Of a stretch of DNA of 5,359 nt, positions 1-5,359 are shown piece by piece. Position 1 is the stretch's first letter; the number at the start of each line of letters is the position of its first letter. Below the pieces are notes generated by a model. It did no database searches and was not told the origin of the DNA. It saw nothing but the letters and a program-made list of their open reading frames with translations. Source of the DNA: Lachnospira sp. UBA2821 (lineage in GTDB: Bacteria > Bacillota > Clostridia > Lachnospirales > Lachnospiraceae); assembly GCA_002351535.1 (NCBI GenBank), contig DEGR01000032.1, positions 1-5,359 of the forward strand, in the 5' to 3' direction. The translations under genes were made by a program, and so were the position numbers.

Positions 1-12
1 GGTTCTGAACAG

Positions 13-606
13 TTACAAAATAACAAGGAATAATTCCATGACTGAATCTTTATTATACATATTCAACTCAACCATAATAAAAAACGAAGTAAGAAGAAAT
101 ATAGAATATATCCCCATAACTACTACATATTTCTTTAAGAATACAAGAGAATTCTTTAAACCCTTATTTAATATGACTACAATTAAAGTTAATAATGACT
201 TTGACACCAATATGCACATTACCCTGTCTATACTTTGTGCATTCAAAATATAACCAACATCCGTACGTAACAAAAATGCAGTGAAATACACAACAACAAA
301 ATCAAGTGCTGACAGCACTACAGAATATACAAGAACAAGAAGAAATGTTAAAACTGCCTTTCCTTTGTATATAAGCATCTGCATAGCATAAGCTGTCAGT
401 ATTACCATTATTGAATTAATATACGAAAACATTGCTATTCTGTTAAGTATAATAACAATTACCGCCCCTGCACCAGAATATAGTAAAATCTTATATTTTC
501 TGTCACCCAGTCTATCTTTTGTCAGAAATATACTACAGAATATGCCACATATAAAGAACTCAACAAAACTCGCAATATATTCTGCAATCCATAAAAGTTC
601 CTTCAC
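13..606 (-). CDS. Membrane domain of an AgrC/GHKL-like sensor kinase, cut short by an in-frame stop (197 aa)
   Basis: The protein is almost entirely hydrophobic, with six membrane segments near residues 7-29, 38-57, 62-80, 83-112, 129-147 and 159-180 and a possible seventh starting near 188. This layout, and its place directly after a LytTR regulator, match the N-terminal sensing domain of AgrC-like histidine kinases, normally about 400-450 residues long. The frame meets TAA at 15-13, before any dimerisation helix, phospho-His region or GHKL ATP-binding domain. The stop falls inside what would be the last membrane segment (MELFLVIL then stop). Either the gene is broken by a nonsense or frameshift mutation, or it is a kinase-less membrane protein. 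Only 12 bases lie beyond the stop, so the window cannot decide. The start is GTG at 606, with GGGGGG seven bases upstream, overlapping the regulator stop as GTGA. As written, the protein could bind a signal but not phosphorylate the regulator. Confidence 0.7.
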   Translation of the reverse strand: MKELLWIAEYIASFVEFFICGIFCSIFLTKDRLGDRKYKILLYSGAGAVIVIILNRIAMFSYINSIMVILTAYAMQMLIYKGKAVLTFLLVLVYSVVLSALDFVVVYFTAFLLRTDVGYILNAQSIDRVMCILVSKSLLTLIVVILNKGLKNSLVFLKKYVVVMGIYSIFLLTSFFIMVELNMYNKDSVMELFLVIL

Positions 607-1328
607 GTCTTATCCCCCCAATAATTAGTTAATACAGTCTTTACATTTCTCACCCTTGTTCTGCTCACTATGAGTGTTTCCCCATTATCTAATGTAACAT
701 CATAATTAGAATATGCTGAAATATATCTCACATTGACAACACAACCACTATGCAGCTTTATAAAATGTTCATCATTCAATTCCTCAGTTAATTCTCTTAT
801 TGTTGTTCTGACATAAAGCACCCTGTCATTCTTAAGATGAATCTCTAACTTTCTTGATACAAGCTCAAAATACATAATATCATCATTCTTAATCTTAACT
901 TCTGCCCCTCGTGTTTTTATGATAATGTATTTTTCCTGCAACTCTTCAAGTCTCGCACATGCTGATTTCAGTCCAATCGTAATCTCCTTATCCATTCTGT
1001 TTTTTCTTATATAACGGAACGGATTATATTCTATCGCCTCAAATACATATTGCTCATGAGCTGATACAAAAAATATCATAATGTCATTTCCATTTTTCCT
1101 GAGCATTCTGGCTATCTCAAGGCCTGACACACCTGACATATCTATATCCAGAAATAAAATATCATAATCAAGTGAATTGTTCATTATCATATCTACAACA
1201 TCATTTGCATTGATACATGTATGTAGTTTTACAAAAGCACCTGTGTCTTCAGCCGCCTTTTGCAACTCGTCGCAAATCACCTTCAAAGCCTTCTGTTCAT
1301 CATCACATACAAGTATATTAATTTCCAT
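603..1328 (-). CDS. LytTR-family response regulator transcription factor (AgrA-like, 241 aa)
   Basis: Cytosolic DNA-binding regulator, phosphorylated by a partner histidine kinase. The receiver domain covers about residues 3-125. It has the acidic pair D9/D10 after ILVC, the predicted phospho-acceptor D61 in LFLDIDMSG, the switch Ser89 in FFVSA, and Lys109 in RYIRKN, where Asn follows the Lys instead of the usual Pro. The LytTR DNA-binding domain covers about 133-236. It has IIIKTRGAEVKI at its start, DIMYFE, and FIKLHSGCVVNVRYI (189-203), the family's F..(C/L)H.S..VN element. The length is typical. The start at 1328 has GAGGGG eight bases upstream. The 3' end overlaps the sensor gene by 4 nt (GTGA), so the two are translationally coupled. 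LytTR regulators with AgrC-like partners usually control peptide-responsive genes; here the likely target is its own operon (inference). No LytTR direct-repeat target is visible in the window, as expected if the promoter lies outside. Confidence 0.95.
   Translation of the reverse strand: MEINILVCDDEQKALKVICDELQKAAEDTGAFVKLHTCINANDVVDMIMNNSLDYDILFLDIDMSGVSGLEIARMLRKNGNDIMIFFVSAHEQYVFEAIEYNPFRYIRKNRMDKEITIGLKSACARLEELQEKYIIIKTRGAEVKIKNDDIMYFELVSRKLEIHLKNDRVLYVRTTIRELTEELNDEHFIKLHSGCVVNVRYISAYSNYDVTLDNGETLIVSRTRVRNVKTVLTNYWGDKT
614..619 (-). promoter_or_regulatory. Ribosome binding site for the GTG start of the sensor gene
   Basis: A run of six G lies seven bases before the GTG at 606, within the last codons of the regulator gene. 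It supports the GTG start and the 4-nt overlap with the regulator stop. Confidence 0.6.
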
Positions 1329-1387
1329 TATAATAACCCCTCATTCTTTAGCATTGCAATCAATTTCCTCTTTTGCAGATTTTGCGT
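1329..1387 (-). other. 59-nt gap with orphan coding-like sequence before the regulator gene
   Basis: This is the only long gap in the operon. Just before it, in the last codons of the permease, is a strong Shine-Dalgarno-like AAAGGAGAG (1406-1398) with no ATG, GTG or TTG at a usable distance. Across the permease stop the -1 frame reads INAKSAKEEIDCNAKE and stops at TGA 1343-1341. A second Shine-Dalgarno-like GAGGAA (1370-1365) precedes an 8-codon frame, MLKNEGLL, at 1354-1328, whose TAA shares one base with the regulator ATG. Forward strand 1353-1360 (attgcaat) is an 8-base palindrome. No terminator hairpin with a T-run is visible. Confidence 0.4.
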
Positions 1388-2209
1388 TTATATCTGTCTC
1401 TCCTTTATAATTATATTCATCCCCGAAAAATATACAAGTCCCATTACAATTGATACTATATATATAATACCACATACAGCAATGCCTTCCCATATATTTA
1501 TATCAGAACCACATGTAATCATATTGTGGCTCAACATTCCATAGTTAGGAAAAAGTATTCTGTTCGAAAACATTGTAGATAGTAACATTACAGATTCAAC
1601 TGTAAGAAATGCAATTATAGGTGATGTAATCAATGCCACCGTCATCTGCAATGCACTAATGGTAATTGAAACAATCAAAGGCATCAAAAAAATACATATG
1701 GCGTATTCATACATTTTTCCTTCCATACTGCCTATATTGCATACATCTGTTACTATCTTTGTTGTAAGACTGAAGGAAATTTTTTCATGTCCTGTCACTG
1801 CAACGACGGCCGTTATGATATACATCCACAAATGCAGAACAACTACCGTAACTCCATTCCATACACACTTGCTAAGCCACCATCTTTCTCTGTCTCCCGA
1901 ACGCATAAGTATCTGAACTCCATACCCCGCAACGTCATTAGTTGCATAATATCCTATTATGTAAGCAATCATTGCATTCTGTATCAGCCATAGCAACGGT
2001 ATTGTATAAAGTTCAAACATTCCTTTCGGGATATATGGCGGTCCTCCCAAAACAAAACACATCTGGTCCATTATCGTTGCACTTACCCCGTACATTTCTT
2101 CACTTCTATGAATGCTGTTCACACCTATAATATTAATAACACATATGACCAGTATAAAAAACAGTATTTTAATACGGTTACTTATAAATCCGTTTTTTAT
2201 GTCATACAT
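1388..2209 (-). CDS. ABC-2 type transporter permease, second subunit (273 aa)
   Basis: Integral membrane subunit with hydrophobic segments near residues 14-31, 68-89, 118-138, 169-188, 190-211 and 241-262. After segment 2 a cytosolic loop reads GYGVQILMRSGDRERWWLSK (95-114), a pattern I associate with ABC permeases of Lachnospiraceae, where this loop contacts the ATPase. A polar outer loop follows segment 1 (about 32-67). The reading frame is open for 30 more codons upstream, to an ATG at 2299, but that would overlap the ATPase gene by 83 nt. The start at 2209 has GGAAAG ten bases upstream, overlapping the ATPase stop, and gives a normal N-terminus (MYDIKNGFISNRIKILFF). The protein ends at a short charged tail (IIIKERQI). 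The region after its stop is unusual: the -1 frame stays open for 16 codons with a hydrophilic sequence and ends 12 nt before the regulator start. Together with the first permease it probably forms a heterodimeric pore (inference). Confidence 0.87.
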   Translation of the reverse strand: MYDIKNGFISNRIKILFFILVICVINIIGVNSIHRSEEMYGVSATIMDQMCFVLGGPPYIPKGMFELYTIPLLWLIQNAMIAYIIGYYATNDVAGYGVQILMRSGDRERWWLSKCVWNGVTVVVLHLWMYIITAVVAVTGHEKISFSLTTKIVTDVCNIGSMEGKMYEYAICIFLMPLIVSITISALQMTVALITSPIIAFLTVESVMLLSTMFSNRILFPNYGMLSHNMITCGSDINIWEGIAVCGIIYIVSIVMGLVYFSGMNIIIKERQI

Positions 2210-2216
2210 TATCAAT

Positions 2217-2849
2217 TTACTTTCCAACAATTTTTCCATTCTCCATTTCAAATATTGTATCAGCCAGCAATTCCATTTCCTCCGCATCATGACAGGCAAT
2301 TATCGTTATTTTACCTCCATGTTTCAGTTCATTTATAATTGCCCGTACATTATCAACCCCTTCTTTATCAAGTGCATTAAGAGGCTCGTCGAGAATCACA
2401 ATATCAGGATTCTCCATAAATGCTGCAGCTATTCCGAGTTTCTGTTTCATGCCAAGGGAATACTTCTTGTATTTACGGTTATCATCAGGATTTAATCCTG
2501 TTTTTTTCATGGCATCTTTTATCTGTATATCATCTGTACCACCCTTTATTGATGCAAGTATTTTTAGATTATCAAATCCCGTATATCCGTCAAGAAAAGA
2601 CGGATTTTCTAAAAGTATACCAATACTTTCGGGAAATGTCATATCTTTCCACATCGTTCTGTTATCTATTATCACTTCTCCTGATGTTGGTCTTATAAGT
2701 CCCGATATAACTCTCATAATCATAGTCTTTCCACATCCGTTTTTTCCCCTGAAACCGTACACTTTTCCCCCTTCCATTCTCAGGCTTATATCTGTTAGTA
2801 CTGCCGTATTTTTTATTTCCTTACATACATCCTTTAATTCTATATACAT
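2217..2849 (-). CDS. ABC transporter ATP-binding protein, BcrA / lantibiotic-immunity type (210 aa)
   Basis: Cytosolic ATPase that powers the exporter formed with the flanking permeases. Walker A is GKNGCGKT (35-42, K41). The signature is YSLGMKQ (130-136), in the variant form usual for BcrA/NatA-like exporters. Walker B is IVILDEP (150-156) with catalytic Glu155. The D-loop contains ALD at 159-161 and the switch His is H187. The Q-loop Gln is replaced by Glu81 in GILLENPSF, the 'E-loop' described for lantibiotic immunity ATPases and common in BcrA relatives. At 210 residues it is a minimal single domain, slightly shorter than many family members (220-300), because it lacks the usual C-terminal extension. 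All catalytic motifs are intact, so it should be active. The start at 2849 has AAGGAG five bases upstream. The downstream permease starts 7 nt after its stop. The specific substrate is not determined. Confidence 0.95.
   Translation of the reverse strand: MYIELKDVCKEIKNTAVLTDISLRMEGGKVYGFRGKNGCGKTMIMRVISGLIRPTSGEVIIDNRTMWKDMTFPESIGILLENPSFLDGYTGFDNLKILASIKGGTDDIQIKDAMKKTGLNPDDNRKYKKYSLGMKQKLGIAAAFMENPDIVILDEPLNALDKEGVDNVRAIINELKHGGKITIIACHDAEEMELLADTIFEMENGKIVGK
2220..2225 (-). promoter_or_regulatory. Ribosome binding site for the second permease, inside the ATPase stop region
   Basis: GGAAAG forms the last two codons of the ATPase gene directly before its TAA and lies ten bases ahead of the permease ATG at 2209. 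This supports 2209 over the longer in-frame starts at 2299 and 2239 and suggests translational coupling. Confidence 0.55.
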
Positions 2850-2864
2850 TTTTACTCCTTATAT

Positions 2865-3470
2865 CTAAAATACTCCATAATTTCCATCAATAATCTTTAC
2901 TCTTGTTATATACTCTCTGGATTCATACTCTGGAAATTGAACATAAAATGCCGCATCATCCATATGCTTCCATACTTCCTCACAATAGCTGTTTTTCGAA
3001 ATGACGTTTAACATGTAGTATTCAGTCTGTTCACCCTGCTTCAGTTCATTTTCATGCACATAGTCCTTAAGCTGTATCATGTCAAGTATTTCATCATATC
3101 TTCCTGAACCGTCCATGTATTTGTTAAGTATAACTGTATTATCCCTTACTTTATCTGCTTCCTCACATTCCACGATTCTCACAGCATGCACCTTTGTAAC
3201 AATGTAAATTCCTGATATGTCTTTATCAATTTTTTTAATCCTATTACTGTCAAGTGAAAATCTGTCTGAAAGTTCATCAGCTGTATATTTTTCAGAATCA
3301 AACGTATATCCTACGCCACCATATACCACTTTTTCTCCACATTTGTAATATCTTACTTCTGTCTCCGGCTCCGAATCATATGCATGTATGTATGCCGCTA
3401 TATAGCATATTACACACAAAGCCAATGCTACACCGTAGACCATCCATCTTATATACTTCCCGTTATTCAT
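2865..3470 (-). CDS. Small membrane-anchored extracytoplasmic protein of unknown function (201 aa)
   Basis: No family is recognised with confidence. One transmembrane segment spans about residues 9-29, with a short basic N-terminus. It is followed by a polar, acidic, mostly beta-type region to the end, predicted outside the membrane. Cys 20 and 22 are inside the segment without a lipobox, and Cys 44, 102 and 163 are outside. Around residue 43 it reads KCGEKVVYGGVGYTF. Near the C-terminus, KQGEQTEYYMLNV (144-156) and a Tyr-rich strand ending REYITRVKII mirror the layout of the end of the first gene (KGESIKF... then FRVLIK), so the two may share a fold. The start at 3470 follows a GAGGTG site with nine bases between. 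It sits 13 nt after permease 1 and 15 nt before the ATPase gene, inside the transporter operon, so a function tied to the exporter is likely (inference): an accessory, a sensor partner or an immunity protein. Confidence 0.8.
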   Translation of the reverse strand: MNNGKYIRWMVYGVALALCVICYIAAYIHAYDSEPETEVRYYKCGEKVVYGGVGYTFDSEKYTADELSDRFSLDSNRIKKIDKDISGIYIVTKVHAVRIVECEEADKVRDNTVILNKYMDGSGRYDEILDMIQLKDYVHENELKQGEQTEYYMLNVISKNSYCEEVWKHMDDAAFYVQFPEYESREYITRVKIIDGNYGVF

Positions 3471-3483
3471 TCAGCAACCCACC

Positions 3484-4299
3484 TCACAATATGTCTTTCT
3501 TTCCTTCACAATAATAAAATATTCCAAACATAACCATAACTGCTGTTAATGAAATCAATATTCCCATAATTGGATTACCGTCTCCAAATACAGACAGGAA
3601 GTAATATGGAAAATATTTTTTAATGCTCTCCGGCAGAAGGTCCGGAATATACATTAACAGTATCATTAAAAAAAATGGTGTGAGCTGTATTGTAAAAAAA
3701 TCATTTACAAACACCGACACAAGAAGTGCCACCGTTGCAAGTGTTCCTCCAAATACGAACCATGCAGTCATTGTAAGTACTGCTGATATATAAATATGGT
3801 CTATCATGAATACTCCCCACATACTTCTGCTGTTCAATACCGTAAATGGCATATAAACAAAATCGTGAGGTATCCATATTTTTGTAAGTATAAAATCCAA
3901 TAAAACGGGTATAAGAACTGCAATGCCACCTGAAAGAAATACAGCTATAAACTTTGCTCTCAGATAACTCTTTTTTCCTGCTCTTATACTCATATTTTTA
4001 ATTATACCGTCTCTCTTATCCCTATAATATGATACTCCGTATGGAATTACCGCAATCAGACCCATAAAGTAAAAAATATATACTGATGCCGGTGTAAAAA
4101 AATTCCCTACAATCCAAAGTGAGTAAAATGTCTGTCTATTCAGTTCCACACCGACTGCTCCCGGCTGAATAGCATTTCTATATTCAATGAGCTTTATGTA
4201 ATAATCGATATTTTTATACAGAATACATATAATAGCTGCAGCTACAGCTACAAACATTCCCCTGCTTAAAAAAGCTCTTTTTATTTCTGCTTTTAACAT
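3484..4299 (-). CDS. ABC-2 type transporter permease, first subunit (271 aa)
   Basis: Integral membrane subunit of an ABC exporter. About six hydrophobic segments are visible, near residues 15-28, 72-90, 115-139, 168-198, 203-219 and 244-264. A large polar loop follows segment 1. The cytosolic loop after segment 2 (SYYRDKRDGIIKNMSIRAGK, about 90-109), followed by YLRAKF, is the pattern seen in many ABC-2 permeases of Firmicutes. The protein ends in a short charged tail (CEGKKDIL). It has no ATP-binding domain and should pair with the ATPase encoded two genes downstream. Tandem ATGs occur at 4302 and 4299. AGGGGG is three bases from the first and six from the second, so the second is preferred; the difference is one residue. 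It is clearly unlike the second permease at 1388-2209 in sequence, so the pair would form a heterodimer like LanE/LanG (inference). The substrate cannot be read from the sequence. Confidence 0.85.
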   Translation of the reverse strand: MLKAEIKRAFLSRGMFVAVAAAIICILYKNIDYYIKLIEYRNAIQPGAVGVELNRQTFYSLWIVGNFFTPASVYIFYFMGLIAVIPYGVSYYRDKRDGIIKNMSIRAGKKSYLRAKFIAVFLSGGIAVLIPVLLDFILTKIWIPHDFVYMPFTVLNSRSMWGVFMIDHIYISAVLTMTAWFVFGGTLATVALLVSVFVNDFFTIQLTPFFLMILLMYIPDLLPESIKKYFPYYFLSVFGDGNPIMGILISLTAVMVMFGIFYYCEGKKDIL

Positions 4300-4312
4300 C
4301 ATTATCCCCCTG

Positions 4313-5317
4313 TTATTTATCCTGTGTTTTTATAAGAACCCTGAACGGGTCATAATAATAATCAGTATAATATGCCGTATTAAACGTTAGCATACACTCT
4401 TTTATAATATTCTCCGGCACCAGATATCCGCATGTAAATTTAATACTTTCACCTTTTCTCATTGGTACGTTAGAAATAATCATATTTCCATAATCTTTCA
4501 TGTCATAAAGCCCTATGTCCATATATATAGGTCTGTTTATTTCAAAGTCGCACTCATTATTCAAAGAATATCCCATTGGCATTACAACAAGCATATCATT
4601 ATCCTCTTTAACTCTTATAAGCCTTGGTACTATATCCATCTCCTGTACCCAGTTACTATGGGCATCCACTTCTATATCAAATGTAATAAATACAGCATGT
4701 TCCTTATCCAGCATCTTCGTAATCAGATTATCATTATCATCATACACATATTCATATACGTTTCCCTCACCATTAAGATATCCTCTATATTCTTCATATG
4801 TATTATCCACAAAATATTTCTCAGGAAATCCATCAAAGTTATTATGTATCTTCATTCCTGTTACAGTAATATCACATTTATACGGTGTTATTTCAATCTT
4901 CTCATCCATTTCATGAACCGACTTCTTATTATAACTGTCAGTTTCCATACATTTGTCTGAATCAACTTTTATCTTTTTCTTATATTTCTCTACCTTTTTT
5001 ATGCATTCCTGCTGCCACATATTCTCATCGATACTATATCCGTATACTCCGTTTTCGGGAATTTTGTTATCCGGGTCATAGGTTTCTGCCATAGGTTTCT
5101 CTAACCAGTTAAATTTGTTTTTATAGTCCTCAATTATTCCCTCCGGAACTTCTGCTGAATATGTTTCAGATTTTTCATCCCCCACACTATCAGAGTTTCT
5201 TTTTTTATCCTGTATCGTATTAATACCGCCAAATTTCCCGGTAACAATCAGATATGCCGCACATATGCCCGCAGCCAACATAATAATTCCGGAGATTTTT
5301 ATTTTTCTTTTTTTCAT
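4313..5317 (-). CDS. Membrane-anchored extracytoplasmic protein of unknown function (334 aa)
   Basis: I do not recognise a named family with certainty; it resembles the uncharacterised membrane-anchored 'DUF' proteins found beside ABC-2 transporters in Lachnospiraceae. Residues 1-8 are basic (MKKRKIKI) and 8-27 form one hydrophobic segment. The remaining ~305 residues are polar and should lie outside the membrane. The one Cys in the segment (C19) has Ile before it, so this is not a convincing lipobox. A Lys-rich stretch (about 107-117) is followed by beta-rich sequence from about 140 to the end. Six Cys (105, 123, 148, 256, 296, 308) in the outer part could form disulfides. The start at 5317 is chosen over the in-frame ATG at 5329 because GGAG lies six bases upstream of 5317, while 5329 has no ribosome site. 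It is the first visible gene, 13 nt ahead of a permease, so a role in substrate capture or protection by the transporter is inferred. The C-terminal 50 residues look like those of the second anchored protein at 2865-3470. Confidence 0.8.
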   Translation of the reverse strand: MKKRKIKISGIIMLAAGICAAYLIVTGKFGGINTIQDKKRNSDSVGDEKSETYSAEVPEGIIEDYKNKFNWLEKPMAETYDPDNKIPENGVYGYSIDENMWQQECIKKVEKYKKKIKVDSDKCMETDSYNKKSVHEMDEKIEITPYKCDITVTGMKIHNNFDGFPEKYFVDNTYEEYRGYLNGEGNVYEYVYDDNDNLITKMLDKEHAVFITFDIEVDAHSNWVQEMDIVPRLIRVKEDNDMLVVMPMGYSLNNECDFEINRPIYMDIGLYDMKDYGNMIISNVPMRKGESIKFTCGYLVPENIIKECMLTFNTAYYTDYYYDPFRVLIKTQDK

Positions 5318-5323
5318 AACAGT

Positions 5324-5327
5324 CTCC
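5324..5327 (-). promoter_or_regulatory. Ribosome binding site deciding the start of the first gene
   Basis: GGAG sits six bases before the ATG at 5317. It overlaps the earlier in-frame ATG at 5329, which has only AT-rich sequence upstream. The shorter 334-residue product is therefore preferred. Confidence 0.75.
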
Positions 5328-5359
5328 ATTTTTAATTATTAACTAAAACTTCCCACACC

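Larger units (their letters stand above)
13..5317 (-). other. Candidate single operon: two-permease ABC exporter, two surface-anchored proteins, LytTR two-component pair
   Basis: Seven genes lie head to tail on the minus strand with gaps of 13, 13, 15, 7 and 59 nt and a final 4-nt overlap. No gap holds a hairpin followed by a T-run or a recognisable promoter. Each gene has its own purine-rich Shine-Dalgarno site. This packing indicates one transcript. The promoter probably lies to the right of the window, because only 42 bases precede the first start codon here. The content (one ATPase, two unlike permeases, anchored extracytoplasmic proteins, regulator plus sensor) parallels lantibiotic immunity loci of the LanI-LanFEG-LanRK kind, but with a LytTR/AgrC-like pair. 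Co-transcription is inferred from spacing only. Confidence 0.75.

Noticed and set aside
38..253. Open frame of 71 codons on the plus strand opposite the sensor gene
   Set aside because: It is antisense to a strongly hydrophobic coding region with clear start signals on the minus strand. Its own product has no recognisable features and no good ribosome site. The other plus-strand open frames across the window are rejected for the same reason.
1353..1360. Palindrome attgcaat as a regulator binding site
   Set aside because: Eight-base palindromes are frequent by chance in AT-rich DNA, and LytTR regulators bind spaced direct repeats, which are not present here.
1449..1471. TATATATA run as a possible promoter for the regulator gene
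   Set aside because: It lies inside the coding sequence of the second permease (Tyr/Ile codons), and no matching -35 element at the right spacing was found.
2210..2299. Upstream extension of the second permease to an ATG at 2299, or to one at 2239
   Set aside because: Both overlap the end of the intact ATPase gene and add a Trp- and Lys-rich stretch that does not resemble a permease N-terminus. The ATG at 2239 has a GGAGA directly against it, with no usable spacing. The ATG at 2209 has a better-placed site.
5253..5275. Lipobox at Cys19 of the first anchored protein
   Set aside because: The residues before the Cys are A-G-I, with Ile in the position that should be Gly, Ala or Ser, and the Cys lies in mid-segment. 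A plain membrane anchor fits better.
5330..5359. Operon promoter, or end of an upstream gene, at the right edge
   Set aside because: Thirty bases are too few. On the minus strand stop codons appear in all three frames, so an upstream gene could end here, but no frame gives a recognisable C-terminus and no clear -35/-10 pair is present.

Overview
The window is AT-rich and looks like a low-GC Firmicute. The protein style (Lachnospiraceae-type ABC-2 permeases, LytTR regulator, G-rich Shine-Dalgarno sites) suggests Lachnospiraceae or close relatives. That is a judgement from the look of the sequence, not a database result. All seven supported genes are on the minus strand, so transcription runs from the right edge to the left. 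Spacings are 13, 13, 15, 7, 59 and -4 nt, so the whole window reads as one operon. The operon may start outside the right edge, since only 30-42 bases precede the first start codon.

In transcription order: (1) 5317-4313, a single-pass membrane-anchored extracytoplasmic protein of unknown function. (2) 4299-3484, a six-segment ABC-2 type permease. (3) 3470-2865, a second, smaller membrane-anchored extracytoplasmic protein. (4) 2849-2217, an ABC ATPase of the BcrA / lantibiotic-immunity kind, with Glu in place of the Q-loop Gln. (5) 2209-1388, a second, dissimilar ABC-2 type permease. (6) 1328-603, a LytTR response regulator. (7) 606-13, the six-segment membrane domain of an AgrC/GHKL-like sensor that meets an in-frame TAA before any kinase domain.

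The set resembles a one-ATPase/two-permease exporter of the LanFEG or BcrAB kind, flanked by surface-anchored accessory proteins and a peptide-sensing two-component pair. The simplest reading (inference) is a peptide or antimicrobial export/immunity module under signal control. No precursor peptide, modification enzyme, AgrB-like protease or other substrate gene is visible, so the substrate is unknown. Three features are out of the ordinary. The sensor is truncated. Two probably related extracytoplasmic proteins are interleaved with the transporter genes. The 59-nt gap before the regulator contains a good Shine-Dalgarno-like site, an open hydrophilic reading frame without a start codon, and an 8-codon mini-ORF.

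There is no gene-free stretch above 300 bases. I saw no tRNA, rRNA, CRISPR array, insertion sequence or convincing terminator.
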